From Alicyclobacillus tolerans (GTDB lineage Bacteria; Bacillota; Bacilli; Alicyclobacillales; Alicyclobacillaceae), in contig NZ_FRAF01000019.1 in assembly GCF_900142255.1 (NCBI RefSeq), forward strand, positions 1 to 37,610: DNA of 37,610 nucleotides, read 5' to 3'. The notes below the pieces were generated by a model. The model was given only the letters and a program-made list of their open reading frames with translations, did not search any database and was not told the origin of the DNA. Shown here piece after piece: positions 1-7,958 of the stretch. The first letter of the stretch is position 1. The number at the start of each line of letters is the position of its first letter. The translations under genes and the position numbers were made by a program.

Positions 1-273
1 AATCTCCAGATCCTTGTCACCCAAGATCCTCTTGAGCTTGTCGTTCTCCGTCTCAAGCTCCTTGAACTCCGACGAGGAAGGGATGTAGCTGGCAACCTTC
101 TTTGCCTCAGGGGCTGCGGACTGCCAATCCTGATGCTTGGATTTAGACATCCAGTTATAAACCACTTTTGGGACAATACCGTGGCGGCGCGCTACCTGGG
201 CGGCATTTCCCACCTCACGCACCTCTTTAAGAATCTGTTCTTTAAATTCCAACGTATATCGTTTCCGTTGCAT
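1..273 (-). CDS. IS3-family transposase OrfA, partial at left edge
   Basis: This is the first 91 codons of a leftward gene starting at the ATG at 273 and running off the window. The protein begins MQRKRYTLEFKEQILKE and continues with an AAQVARRHGI helix-turn-helix (about residues 20-45). A leucine/lysine-rich coiled coil (ELETENDKLKRIL) begins near residue 75. This is the layout of the DNA-binding OrfA of IS3-family elements (HTH_Tnp_1), whose leucine zipper dimerises before frameshifting into OrfB. No frameshift or stop is seen in the visible part. A possible IS end lies to the right, but I could not fix its terminal repeat. Whether the element is intact depends on sequence left of the window. 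Confidence 0.85.
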   Translation of the reverse strand, partial: MQRKRYTLEFKEQILKEVREVGNAAQVARRHGIVPKVVYNWMSKSKHQDWQSAAPEAKKVASYIPSSSEFKELETENDKLKRILGDKDLEI

Positions 274-532
274 CAATAAATCCCCCCCACTGATAATTCA
301 AGCTTAGTGGACAAGGGATGAAGACTCAAATCCAATTTCGGGGCTTAAGAGTGTAGCGTTGTCCAGGTTGATGTTCCTTTTCGTGGATTTGGACAGTGCT
401 ACCTGTCCTCCATGATAAGGAACTTTTTATTTGTTGAGGTGAATAAAACCCAAAATCATATGAACCTTATGAAAACATTAATGCAACGCTCGTGATAATA
501 ACCTATAAATCTCGGTTTGAAAACCTGTTGTT
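274..532. other. Intergenic region between IS3-type orfA and the ara terminator
   Basis: No gene is seen here. It should contain the 5' end of the IS3-type element. An 18-bp stretch at about 414-431 forms a small hairpin with GGACAG and CTGTCC arms, reminiscent of an IS3-family end, but no matching opposite end is in the window, so the boundary is not set. Confidence 0.35.
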
Positions 533-590
533 AAAAAAATATGGTAGTTAAGGCAGAAGCGCTCCACTTTAGAAGTAGGCTTCTGCCTTA
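533..590 (-). terminator. Terminator of the araD-araA operon
   Basis: There is a perfect 12-bp inverted repeat, TAAGGCAGAAGC (549-560) with GCTTCTGCCTTA (579-590), around an 18-nt loop. Read leftward it is followed after about 9 nt by a run of seven U (533-539). It lies about 150 bp downstream of araA on the same strand, which fits a rho-independent terminator, although the U tract is more distant than usual. Confidence 0.6.
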
Positions 591-739
591 ATTACGTTGA
601 ATAACTAGAGGTCTGTAAAAGCATCATATAAGTAAAACTATCCTATGAATAGTGTCTCATAAGAACCACACTTATTTAATTTTTTAGATGTTTACAACCT
701 GAAATATATAATATTTTTCTCACGTATCTGTAATTTATA

Positions 740-2164
740 TTATTTTATGGAGACCAGATCAGCTTCTATCATTTTTGCAAAGTCCTCTATCTGTTCCGCA
801 GTTACAGCAAAAGAGAAAACCGTATGATGGCCTCCTCCATTTTCAATCCACTTACGTACGCCTTCGTAAAAACCTGCTTTTGGAGTCCAAATTTGACGCG
901 CTACAGGAAGTTTTGGTGCTGGTTCTGTAGGCTTTTTTCCTTCTACCTCATACATTATCAGTTTAAAGTGGTCTCCGAAGTCGGAAATGGTTACATTAAT
1001 TGCATTTCCGTCTGAGCCATCAAAAACAAGTCGTGCTGGAGCTTCACGACTACCGATTCCCAAAGGATGGACTTCGACTCTGATTTTAGTGCTTGCCAAA
1101 GTTGGGTCAACTTCAAGCATATGTGCTCCTAAAATCTTCTCATGGCCCGTTACTAAGTGGTACGTATAATCCTCCATAAACCCTGTCTTTTTATTATGAG
1201 CCATGATTTTAAGCAAACGAACTAGAGCTGCAGTTTTCCAGTCTCCTTCTCCCGCGAATCCATATCCTTCTGCATTCAACCTTTGAACCGCCATGCCAGG
1301 AAGTTGCTTCATGCCCCACAGGTCTTCGAAATTCGTAGTAAATGCTGTATAGCCACCTTTTTGTAAGAATTTACGCAAAGCAATTTCTATTCTAATCTGT
1401 TCTTTAACCTGTTCTTCGAAATATTCAGGATCGTTATCTCCCATGATGAATTCATAATCATTTTTACACATTGCAAAAGTTGCTTCGATTTCTTGAAGTG
1501 TAACTTCTTTCATTTCAGCAACAAGATCACCAATGCCGTAGTAATCAACCGTCCAGCCAAACTGAATTTGTGCTTCAATTTTATCTCCTTCTGTCACAGC
1601 AACATTTCGCATGTTATCTCCAAACCTTGCTACTTTTATGTTAAAGCTTTCATTGTAAGCGACAGCTACATCCATCCATTTTGCGATTTGTATTTTAACG
1701 TTCTTATCCTTCCAGTGACCAACAACAACTTTATTGTTTTTCTTTAATCTAGCATTGATATAACCGTATTCCCGATCGCCGTGAGCACTTTGATGTAAAT
1801 TCATATAGTCCATATCAATGGTTTGCCAAGGAATATGATCAAGAAATTGTGTAGCCAAATGAAGAAGCGGTTTTTGTAATAATTTAGTGCCTTTGATCCA
1901 ATTTTTAGCTGGAGAAAATGTGTGCATCCAAGTTATTACTCCCGCGACATTGTCATTGTAGTTAACCTCTTTCATTACTTGGTAAATACTATCCGCGGTT
2001 GTAGCAACTAATTTAAAAATAATTGGATAAGGTAAATTTCCGGTTTTATTTAACTCATCAATGATTTTTGCTGTATTTTCTTTTACGGCTTCCAGAACCT
2101 CTTTTCCGTATAAGTGCTGACTGCCGACAATAAACCAGAACTCATAATTTCTTGTCTTTAACAA
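740..2164 (-). CDS. araA: L-arabinose isomerase
   Basis: AraA converts L-arabinose to L-ribulose in the cytoplasm, the first step of the arabinose pathway, using Mn2+. The 474-residue protein has the full family length and opens with [14 protein letters not shown], the classic N-terminal signature. Metal-binding Glu and His positions fall in [27 protein letters not shown] and GGHHTVFS. The start is a TTG at 2164, chosen because AGGAGG lies 9 nt upstream and the next codons give [10 protein letters not shown]. It is second in a leftward operon, 26 bp after araD, and is followed by a hairpin terminator. Base composition is A+T-rich like the rest of the ara locus and unlike the secretion genes to the right. 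Confidence 0.97.
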   Translation of the reverse strand: MLKTRNYEFWFIVGSQHLYGKEVLEAVKENTAKIIDELNKTGNLPYPIIFKLVATTADSIYQVMKEVNYNDNVAGVITWMHTFSPAKNWIKGTKLLQKPLLHLATQFLDHIPWQTIDMDYMNLHQSAHGDREYGYINARLKKNNKVVVGHWKDKNVKIQIAKWMDVAVAYNESFNIKVARFGDNMRNVAVTEGDKIEAQIQFGWTVDYYGIGDLVAEMKEVTLQEIEATFAMCKNDYEFIMGDNDPEYFEEQVKEQIRIEIALRKFLQKGGYTAFTTNFEDLWGMKQLPGMAVQRLNAEGYGFAGEGDWKTAALVRLLKIMAHNKKTGFMEDYTYHLVTGHEKILGAHMLEVDPTLASTKIRVEVHPLGIGSREAPARLVFDGSDGNAINVTISDFGDHFKLIMYEVEGKKPTEPAPKLPVARQIWTPKAGFYEGVRKWIENGGGHHTVFSFAVTAEQIEDFAKMIEADLVSIK

Positions 2165-2190
2165 CTTGATTTACCTCCTAACAACAAATT

Positions 2191-2895
2191 TTATTTATCA
2201 ATTTTTTGTCCATAATATGCATCTCTTCCATGCTTTCTTAGATAATGCTTATCTAGAAGATGCTGATCCATATCGATTTGATGAGGATTTAGCTGTAGCG
2301 TATGATAGGCCATTTTTGCTACTTCCTCTAAAACAACTGCGTTGTGTACGGCTTCAAATGCAGACTTGCCCCATGTAAAAGGACCATGATCATTAACAAG
2401 AACAGCTGGCACTTGATAAGGATCAATTTGACGTTTCAGGAATGTTTCAACAATGACATATCCAGTTTGTTTTTCATATTCCGTAACTATCTCGGTTTTT
2501 TCCATTGCTCGTGATACTGGAATAGGACCGTAAAATGTATCAGCATGTGTTGTTCCTGCTGCTGGAATGTCAATACCTGCTTGTGCAAAAGTTACAGCCC
2601 AAGAAGAATGTGTATGAACAATCCCTTTAATCTTTGTAAACTCTTTATATAGAACACAATGAGTAGGCGTATCACTTGACGGTTTTAAATCACCTTCCAC
2701 AATATTTCCATCAAGATCGACAACTACCATTTTGTCAGGGGTAAGTTGGTTATATTCAACACCGCTAGGTTTAATTACCAAAAGATTTCTTTCACGATCA
2801 ATTCCACTTACGTTTCCCCATGTAAAAGTAACCAGGTTATATCGGGGGAGCAGTAAGTTAGCTTCATAGACTTCTTTTTTTAACTTTTCCAACAT
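2191..2895 (-). CDS. araD: L-ribulose-5-phosphate 4-epimerase
   Basis: AraD epimerises L-ribulose-5-phosphate to D-xylulose-5-phosphate, feeding the pentose phosphate pathway. The protein is about 234 residues, normal for this class II aldolase-like family. Zinc and catalytic motifs are visible: [15 protein letters not shown], the [10 protein letters not shown] segment, and NDHGPFTWG with a later [12 protein letters not shown] helix. The ATG at 2895 follows an AGGAGAGG site; an in-frame GTG one codon earlier is possible. It is the first gene of the leftward araD-araA operon. A TTGACT/TAGCAT promoter and a cre-like site lie 70-120 bp upstream. No damage is seen. Confidence 0.96.
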   Translation of the reverse strand: MLEKLKKEVYEANLLLPRYNLVTFTWGNVSGIDRERNLLVIKPSGVEYNQLTPDKMVVVDLDGNIVEGDLKPSSDTPTHCVLYKEFTKIKGIVHTHSSWAVTFAQAGIDIPAAGTTHADTFYGPIPVSRAMEKTEIVTEYEKQTGYVIVETFLKRQIDPYQVPAVLVNDHGPFTWGKSAFEAVHNAVVLEEVAKMAYHTLQLNPHQIDMDQHLLDKHYLRKHGRDAYYGQKIDK

Positions 2896-2963
2896 CACCC
2901 GACCTCTCCTTTTCTATTAATTTTGAAGTTTACAAATAATTGAAATGAAAACTTTTGCAACCA

Positions 2964-2977
2964 ATAAACCGTTTACA
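2964..2977 (-). promoter_or_regulatory. cre-like catabolite repression site at the araD start
   Basis: Read on the minus strand, TGTAAACGGTTTAT matches the CcpA site consensus TGWNANCGNTNWCA at all but the last two positions. It lies just downstream of the araD -10 element, around the predicted transcription start, where CcpA-Ser46P-HPr binding would block transcription when glucose is present. Confidence 0.55.
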
Positions 2978-2984
2978 GAATGTA

Positions 2985-3013
2985 ATGCTATATATATTGT
3001 CCGGATAAGTCAA
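2985..3013 (-). promoter_or_regulatory. Promoter of araD-araA
   Basis: On the minus strand a -35 TTGACT (3008-3013) is separated by 17 bp from a -10 TAGCAT (2985-2990). It overlaps the TTATCCGGACAA palindrome at 2997-3008, a likely AraR operator, and abuts the cre-like site, which fits substrate induction plus catabolite repression. Confidence 0.5.
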
Positions 3014-3236
3014 ATGTAAATTTATTTATGCGGATAAATTATAAATTTAGATATTCAAAAAGAAGCCAATAAGTAATTTATTTAAGGCTAAATCACTCGC
3101 TTATTTCAAATCCACAACGTTTTAACACACTTAATGCCATTTGAGATAATGGAATTTCTGCTTGATTAATGCTTATTCTTAGTTATGTCAATATTGTGTC
3201 AATTTTTTTTTTGAATCATTATTATTATCCGTATTA
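2997..3236. promoter_or_regulatory. Candidate AraR operators (three TTATCCG-type palindromes)
   Basis: Three related 12-mers occur in the divergent araD/araE region. On the minus strand these are TTATCCGGACAA (2997-3008) and TTATCCGCATAA (3026-3037); on the plus strand, TTATCCGTATTA (3225-3236). They share a TTAT-CCGN-AtAA pseudo-palindrome, and a fourth copy, AATACCGTATAA, sits just upstream of araR (6548-6559). The distribution fits operators of the local regulator. They do not resemble the classical Bacillus subtilis AraR box, so the assignment is inference. Confidence 0.45.
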
Positions 3237-3281
3237 TTTTTCGTATATTGATTTATCAGTATAACCGTGTTAGCCTTCGTT

Positions 3282-3319
3282 TTGAAAACGCTTTTACTCA
3301 CTTGATGTAAACGTAAACA
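3282..3319 (+). promoter_or_regulatory. araE promoter region with two cre-like sites
   Basis: TGAAAACGCTTTTA (3283-3296) and TGTAAACGTAAACA (3306-3319) each resemble the cre consensus TGWNANCGNTNWCA, with one or two mismatches. A possible promoter overlaps both: TTGAAA (3282-3287), an 18-bp spacer, then TGTAAA (3306-3311). This would place CcpA repression directly on the transporter-kinase operon. Confidence 0.45.
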
Positions 3320-3380
3320 AAACAAGTTGAAAAAAGCGTGTCTTATTTAAAATTACTGTTCAATTCAAGGAGGGATTTGT

Positions 3381-4781
3381 ATGGATGGAGGAAAGAAAGT
3401 ATCTAGTGGATTTATTTATTTCTTCGGGGCTTTTGGAGGCATTCTTTTTGGTTATGATATCGGTGTTATGACAGGAGCCTTGCCTTTTCTTGAAAACGTT
3501 TGGCATCTACAAAATAGCGCCAGTACAATTGGGTGGATTACTTCTGCAGTGATGTTCGGAGCGATTTTTGGAGGAGCTTTGGCTGGTCAACTTTCCGACC
3601 GTTTAGGTAGACGCAAAACAATTTTAATATCTGCATTAATTTTTGTTGTTGGCTCTATTCTATCAGGTATAGCTCCTCATAATGGGCAGTACTATTTGAT
3701 TGCTGTACGAATTTTATTAGGATTAGCTGTTGGTGCCGCTTCTGCACTCGTACCCGCCTATATGTCCGAGATGGCGCCTGCACGTTTACGCGGCCGTTTG
3801 TCAGGCATAAATCAAACAATGATTGTCTCTGGCATGCTCCTTTCGTATATTGTTGATTTCCTATTGAAAGGTTTACCTGAGACATTGGCTTGGCGATTAA
3901 TGCTGAGTCTAGCAGCTGTACCAGCTTTAATTTTATTTGTTGGTGTATTACGTTTGCCTGAATCACCACGTTTTTTGGCGAAAAATAATAAACTTAGTGA
4001 GGCTCGCCAAATATTGGGTTATATCCGCTCTAATCAAGAAGAAATAGATTCTGAGATTCTACAGATAAAAGATACCTTACAACTAGAAGCAAATGAGAAT
4101 CGACGCGTGTCATTACGTGCGATGTTTGGCGGCAAATATCGATATTTATTGATTGCTGGTGTAGGCGTAGCAGCATTTCAACAATTCCAAGGGGCTAACG
4201 CAATTTTCTACTATATTCCTTTGATTGTCCAAAAAGCAACGGGGCATGCCGCAAGTTCAGCATTAATGTGGCCCATTATTCAAGGTGTTATTCTCGTTGT
4301 TGGTTCTCTAGTGTTTCTTATGATTGCTGATAAATTTAACCGTCGTACCCTATTAACCGTAGGTGGATCCATTATGGCATTGTCCTTTATTTTACCGGCG
4401 GTTTTAAACTTGTTAATTCCTCATGCAAACCCAATGATGATCGTTGTATTCTTAAGTATCTATGTAGCGTTATATTCTTTTACGTGGGCTCCTCTAACCT
4501 GGGTAATCGTTGGTGAAATTTTCCCATTAGCAATTCGAGGCCGTGCATCAGGATTAGCTTCTTCTTTTAATTGGATTGGCTCCTTTTTAGTTGGCCTACT
4601 ATTTCCAATCATGACCGCCTCTATGCCGCAAGAAGCTGTCTTTGCAATCTTTGGCATAGTTTGTTTGCTTGGGGTGACCTTTATTAGATTGTATGTGCCT
4701 GAAACTCGAGGCCATACATTAGAAGAAATCGAAAAAGTTGGAGGAAAAAAGGCAACACTGGTCTATGAAGTTGGGAGGTAA
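3381..4781 (+). CDS. araE: Arabinose-type sugar:proton symporter (MFS)
   Basis: This is a 466-residue major facilitator of the sugar porter family, with about twelve membrane segments, expected to import L-arabinose with protons. Family signatures appear in order: GGILFGYDIGVMTGALPFL (helix 1), DRLGRRK after helix 2, RLRGRLSG, PESPRFL before the central loop, QQFQGANAIFYYIP in helix 7, and PETRGHTLEEIE at the C-terminus. The ATG at 3381 follows an AGGAGGG site by 7 nt. It lies 6 bp upstream of araB, and its stop codon directly follows the AGG of the araB ribosome site. Placement beside araA, araB and araD makes arabinose the likely substrate; xylose or galactose transport cannot be excluded from sequence. 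Confidence 0.88.
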   Translation: MDGGKKVSSGFIYFFGAFGGILFGYDIGVMTGALPFLENVWHLQNSASTIGWITSAVMFGAIFGGALAGQLSDRLGRRKTILISALIFVVGSILSGIAPHNGQYYLIAVRILLGLAVGAASALVPAYMSEMAPARLRGRLSGINQTMIVSGMLLSYIVDFLLKGLPETLAWRLMLSLAAVPALILFVGVLRLPESPRFLAKNNKLSEARQILGYIRSNQEEIDSEILQIKDTLQLEANENRRVSLRAMFGGKYRYLLIAGVGVAAFQQFQGANAIFYYIPLIVQKATGHAASSALMWPIIQGVILVVGSLVFLMIADKFNRRTLLTVGGSIMALSFILPAVLNLLIPHANPMMIVVFLSIYVALYSFTWAPLTWVIVGEIFPLAIRGRASGLASSFNWIGSFLVGLLFPIMTASMPQEAVFAIFGIVCLLGVTFIRLYVPETRGHTLEEIEKVGGKKATLVYEVGR

Positions 4782-4787
4782 GATGAA

Positions 4788-6386
4788 TTGAACTTAGTTG
4801 AAACTTCTAAGGCCATTCAACAAGGAAATGTTTCACTAGGAATCGAGCTAGGTTCAACCCGTATTAAAGCAGTTTTGATATCTAATAATTTTAATATTAT
4901 TGCTTCTGGTAGTTATGTTTGGGAGAATCAATTTAAAAATGGAATCTGGACGTATTCTTTAAAAGATGTTTGGACTGGAATTCAAAGAAGTTATGCTCAA
5001 ATTGCTGCAGATGTTCAAGGCAAGTACCATATTCCTTTAACTAAAATTAGTGCAATCGGTGTAAGCGCTATGATGCATGGATATTTAGCTTTTTCAGAGA
5101 ATGGGACCTTGTTAACCCCATTTAGGACTTGGCGTAACAATATCACGGAATCAGCAGCCGAAGAATTGACACAGTTATTTCAATTCAACATTCCGCAACG
5201 ATGGAGTATTGCACATCTCTATCAAGCCATTTTAAATAATGAACCTCATGTCAATGAGATTCGTTATATTACCACTCTCGCTGGTTATGTTCATTGGAAA
5301 TTAACTGGAGAGAAGGTTTTAGGAATTGGAGATGCTTCTGGAGTTTTTCCTATAGATAACAATACTGGAACGTATTCTGCACTCTTTATGGATAAATTTA
5401 GCAAAATGGAGAATGTACTACGCTACCAGTGGTATATAGGAGATATTTTGCCCAAAGTCCTCAAAGCCGGAAGCCCTGCAGGAACATTGACTCAAGAAGG
5501 CGCTCAATTACTGGATGTCAGTGGTCATCTTCAGGGAGGTAGTTTAATGGCACCTCCTGAAGGTGATGCTGGTACAGGTATGGTCAGCACTAATAGTGTT
5601 CGTAAACGAACTGGTAATATTTCAGTAGGAACCTCTGCTTTTTCTATGATTGTACTTGATAAACCTTTAGAGAAGGTTTATAGAGATATTGATATTGTTG
5701 CTACGCCAAGTGGTACTCCTGTTGCCATGGTTCATATCAATAACTGTTCCTCTGACATTGATGCATGGGCAAACATATTTAAAGAATTCGCTGAGCGTCT
5801 GGGTGTAGATTTAAGAGTGGATCGTCTATATGAAACGTTATTCTTGGCAGCTACAAAAGCTGACTCTGATGCGGGGGGTTTGATCAATTACAGTTATTTA
5901 TCGGGTGAAAACATTACGAAAATGCCTGCCGGCCGTCCACTTTTTGTTCGAAGTCCCAATAGTTCATTTACTTTAGCAAATTTTATTCAAGCTCATTTGT
6001 ACGCTGCTTTTGCGCCTCTTAAAATAGGAATGGATATTTTGAAAACTGAAGAACAAATCAATGTTGATGTTTTTGTTGCACAAGGAGGATTGCTAAAAAC
6101 GCATGGCATTGGCCAACAAGTTTTATCTAATGTATTGAATATACCTGTGACAGTTATGAGTACGGCAGGCGAAGGTGGAGCATGGGGTATGGCCGTATTG
6201 GCTGTCTACTGCAAATACGGAAATGAACAAATAAGTCTTGAAGACTTCTTAGATCAAGAGGTTTTTACACATCCTTACAGTATCACTTTGAATCCAGAGG
6301 CTAATGGCGTTGCGGGATATGAGGAATTTATCAAAAAGTATCAAGCTGGTTTACCTATAGAATCCATGGCAATTCAGTGCGTTTAA
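4788..6386 (+). CDS. araB: Ribulokinase, FGGY family
   Basis: This enzyme would phosphorylate L-ribulose to L-ribulose-5-phosphate with ATP, completing the isomerase-kinase-epimerase set. The protein is 532 residues. The FGGY N-terminal phosphate-binding motif GIELGSTRIKAVLIS is near residue 18, and the C-terminal domain has the GGLLKTHGIGQQVLSN and TAGEGGAWGMAVLA motifs of the actin-like fold. It resembles the longer AraB type of lactobacilli more than Escherichia coli AraB. The start is the TTG at 4788, 9 nt after GGGAGG. An ATG three codons' worth upstream reads only ATG-AAT-TGA, whose stop overlaps this TTG. The gene ends before a UUCG-capped hairpin. Confidence 0.9.
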   Translation: MNLVETSKAIQQGNVSLGIELGSTRIKAVLISNNFNIIASGSYVWENQFKNGIWTYSLKDVWTGIQRSYAQIAADVQGKYHIPLTKISAIGVSAMMHGYLAFSENGTLLTPFRTWRNNITESAAEELTQLFQFNIPQRWSIAHLYQAILNNEPHVNEIRYITTLAGYVHWKLTGEKVLGIGDASGVFPIDNNTGTYSALFMDKFSKMENVLRYQWYIGDILPKVLKAGSPAGTLTQEGAQLLDVSGHLQGGSLMAPPEGDAGTGMVSTNSVRKRTGNISVGTSAFSMIVLDKPLEKVYRDIDIVATPSGTPVAMVHINNCSSDIDAWANIFKEFAERLGVDLRVDRLYETLFLAATKADSDAGGLINYSYLSGENITKMPAGRPLFVRSPNSSFTLANFIQAHLYAAFAPLKIGMDILKTEEQINVDVFVAQGGLLKTHGIGQQVLSNVLNIPVTVMSTAGEGGAWGMAVLAVYCKYGNEQISLEDFLDQEVFTHPYSITLNPEANGVAGYEEFIKKYQAGLPIESMAIQCV

Positions 6387-6437
6387 TCAAGTTTCTGAAT
6401 GGACTTTGCCCCTATAAGAGTTTGGTATATAGTATAC

Positions 6438-6461
6438 AGAGCCTCAATTCGTTGAGGCTCT
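6438..6461 (+). terminator. Hairpin after araB
   Basis: A perfect 10-bp stem, AGAGCCTCAA with TTGAGGCTCT, is closed by a UUCG tetraloop. The following bases are not a clean U run, so it may act as an mRNA-stabilising hairpin as much as a terminator. Confidence 0.55.
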
Positions 6462-6537
6462 AAGTGTAAAATTTTCTAATTTAGATAAACTATTCTTTAA
6501 AAAAGTCCATTTTCAAACTAGAGTTGTATAGATATTT

Positions 6538-6559
6538 TATGGTAAATAATACCGTATAA
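6538..6559 (+). promoter_or_regulatory. Candidate araR autoregulatory operator
   Basis: TATGGTA and TACCGTA form an inverted repeat with a 5-bp spacer. The right half contains AATACCGTATAA, related to the three TTATCCG palindromes in the araD/araE region. A weak promoter, TTGTAT with a 17-bp spacer to TAATAC, overlaps it. Autorepression of araR is inferred. Confidence 0.4.
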
Positions 6560-6601
6560 AAACTTTTAAGTACCAATAATTTTTTTGAAGGAAAATACCT
6601 A

Positions 6602-7696
6602 ATGAAAAAATACGAATTTGTTAAACAGGATATTAGCGAGAAAATTTTATCTGAGGTATATAAAGTTAATGAGAAGTTACCGACAGAATCGGAACTTATG
6701 GAGATTTATCAAGTAAGTCGATTTACTATTCGGCATGCTATTGGTGAATTAGAGAAAGAGAATTATGTTTATCGTATTCAAGGAGGAGGAATGTTCGTCA
6801 ATGATTGGAAAAACAAGAAAAGATCGGGCGTTAGTAATAAAACAATTGGATTAATTACTACCCATATCGCAGACTATATTTTTCCGAATATTATATCAGG
6901 TATAGATAACTACATTTCTAATGACGGGTATTCTGTTCTTATCACTAGTACGCAAAATAATCCGGATAAAGAACGGAAGAGCTTAACTAATTTATTAACA
7001 AATGAATTGTCTGGATTAATCATTGAACCTACAAGAAGTGCCTTAAATAATATCAATAAACATATCTATGAAAATATTAAATCATTGGGTATCCCTATGC
7101 TTTCCATTAATGCTGTCTATGACGATTTAGATATCCCATATTTAATTATGGATGATATGAAGATTGGAGAAATAGCGACCAATTATTTAATCTCCCTAGG
7201 ACATAAACAAATTGTAGGTATATTTAAAGTTGATGACAAGCAAGGAATTCATCGAATGAATGGTTTTGTGAAAGCATATCAAAAGCATCCTGATATTTCT
7301 AATCTAAGCGAAATTATGATGTACCAGACTGAGGAAAACAAAATCAATTTGTTTAAGAAGCTCTACACTATTTTAACGAGACCCAAGTTTGTACCGACAG
7401 CGATTGTTTGTTACAACGACCAGTTAGCGATTCAAATCATCAACTTTGTAAAAGAAATTGGTTTTAGAGTTCCTGAAGATCTTTCCATCATGGGGGTAGA
7501 TGATTATCAATTTTCACAGTTTATTAGCCCAGCATTAACAACTATACGCCATCCTCAAGAAAGAATGGGGCTCGATGCAGGTAAAATGATTATAAATATG
7601 ATTAATAAACAACCAGTAACATCAAAAATTTATGAACCAGAAATTATAAAAAGAGACTCAGTAAGAATGGTTAATGATATCAATGAAAATAACTGA
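6602..7696 (+). CDS. araR: AraR-type arabinose repressor (GntR/LacI hybrid)
   Basis: The 364-residue regulator has a GntR-type winged helix at residues 1-68 (KLPTESELMEIYQVSRFTIRHAIGELEKENYVYRIQGGGMFV). A LacI/GalR-type ligand-binding domain follows (IGLITTHIADYIFPNIISGI; GVDDYQFSQFISPALTTIRHPQERMG). This fusion is the hallmark of AraR, which releases DNA on binding L-arabinose. The ATG at 6602 follows AAGGAAAA by about 7 nt. It is downstream of araB but separated from it by a hairpin and its own promoter region. No damaged residue is seen. The gene is A+T-rich like its neighbours. Confidence 0.9.
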   Translation: MKKYEFVKQDISEKILSEVYKVNEKLPTESELMEIYQVSRFTIRHAIGELEKENYVYRIQGGGMFVNDWKNKKRSGVSNKTIGLITTHIADYIFPNIISGIDNYISNDGYSVLITSTQNNPDKERKSLTNLLTNELSGLIIEPTRSALNNINKHIYENIKSLGIPMLSINAVYDDLDIPYLIMDDMKIGEIATNYLISLGHKQIVGIFKVDDKQGIHRMNGFVKAYQKHPDISNLSEIMMYQTEENKINLFKKLYTILTRPKFVPTAIVCYNDQLAIQIINFVKEIGFRVPEDLSIMGVDDYQFSQFISPALTTIRHPQERMGLDAGKMIINMINKQPVTSKIYEPEIIKRDSVRMVNDINENN

Positions 7697-7958
7697 TTTG
7701 AATATAATTGATAGTAAAAAAAATTTGTCGATTATTGCTAATCTCTTAGCCTGTATATAAATAATTGCGATATCTTTTTGGATGCAACTATAGTCATGTA
7801 TGTATCTGAGAAATAAGATTTCAGCGGTCATAGAACTTCACTATTAATAAAACATTTTTGTCTTACACTCATATCAGCTGATGTATTTTTAACTCAAACT
7901 GTGGTTTGCATTCATTTCAGTGAACTAAGTTTAAAATAAATCAACTAAAACTTTGCCT
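7697..7958. other. Intergenic region between araR and the IS element
   Basis: This is A+T-rich sequence with no open reading frame, no clear hairpin terminator and no recognised motif. It forms the left flank of the IS1182-like insertion. Confidence 0.4.
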
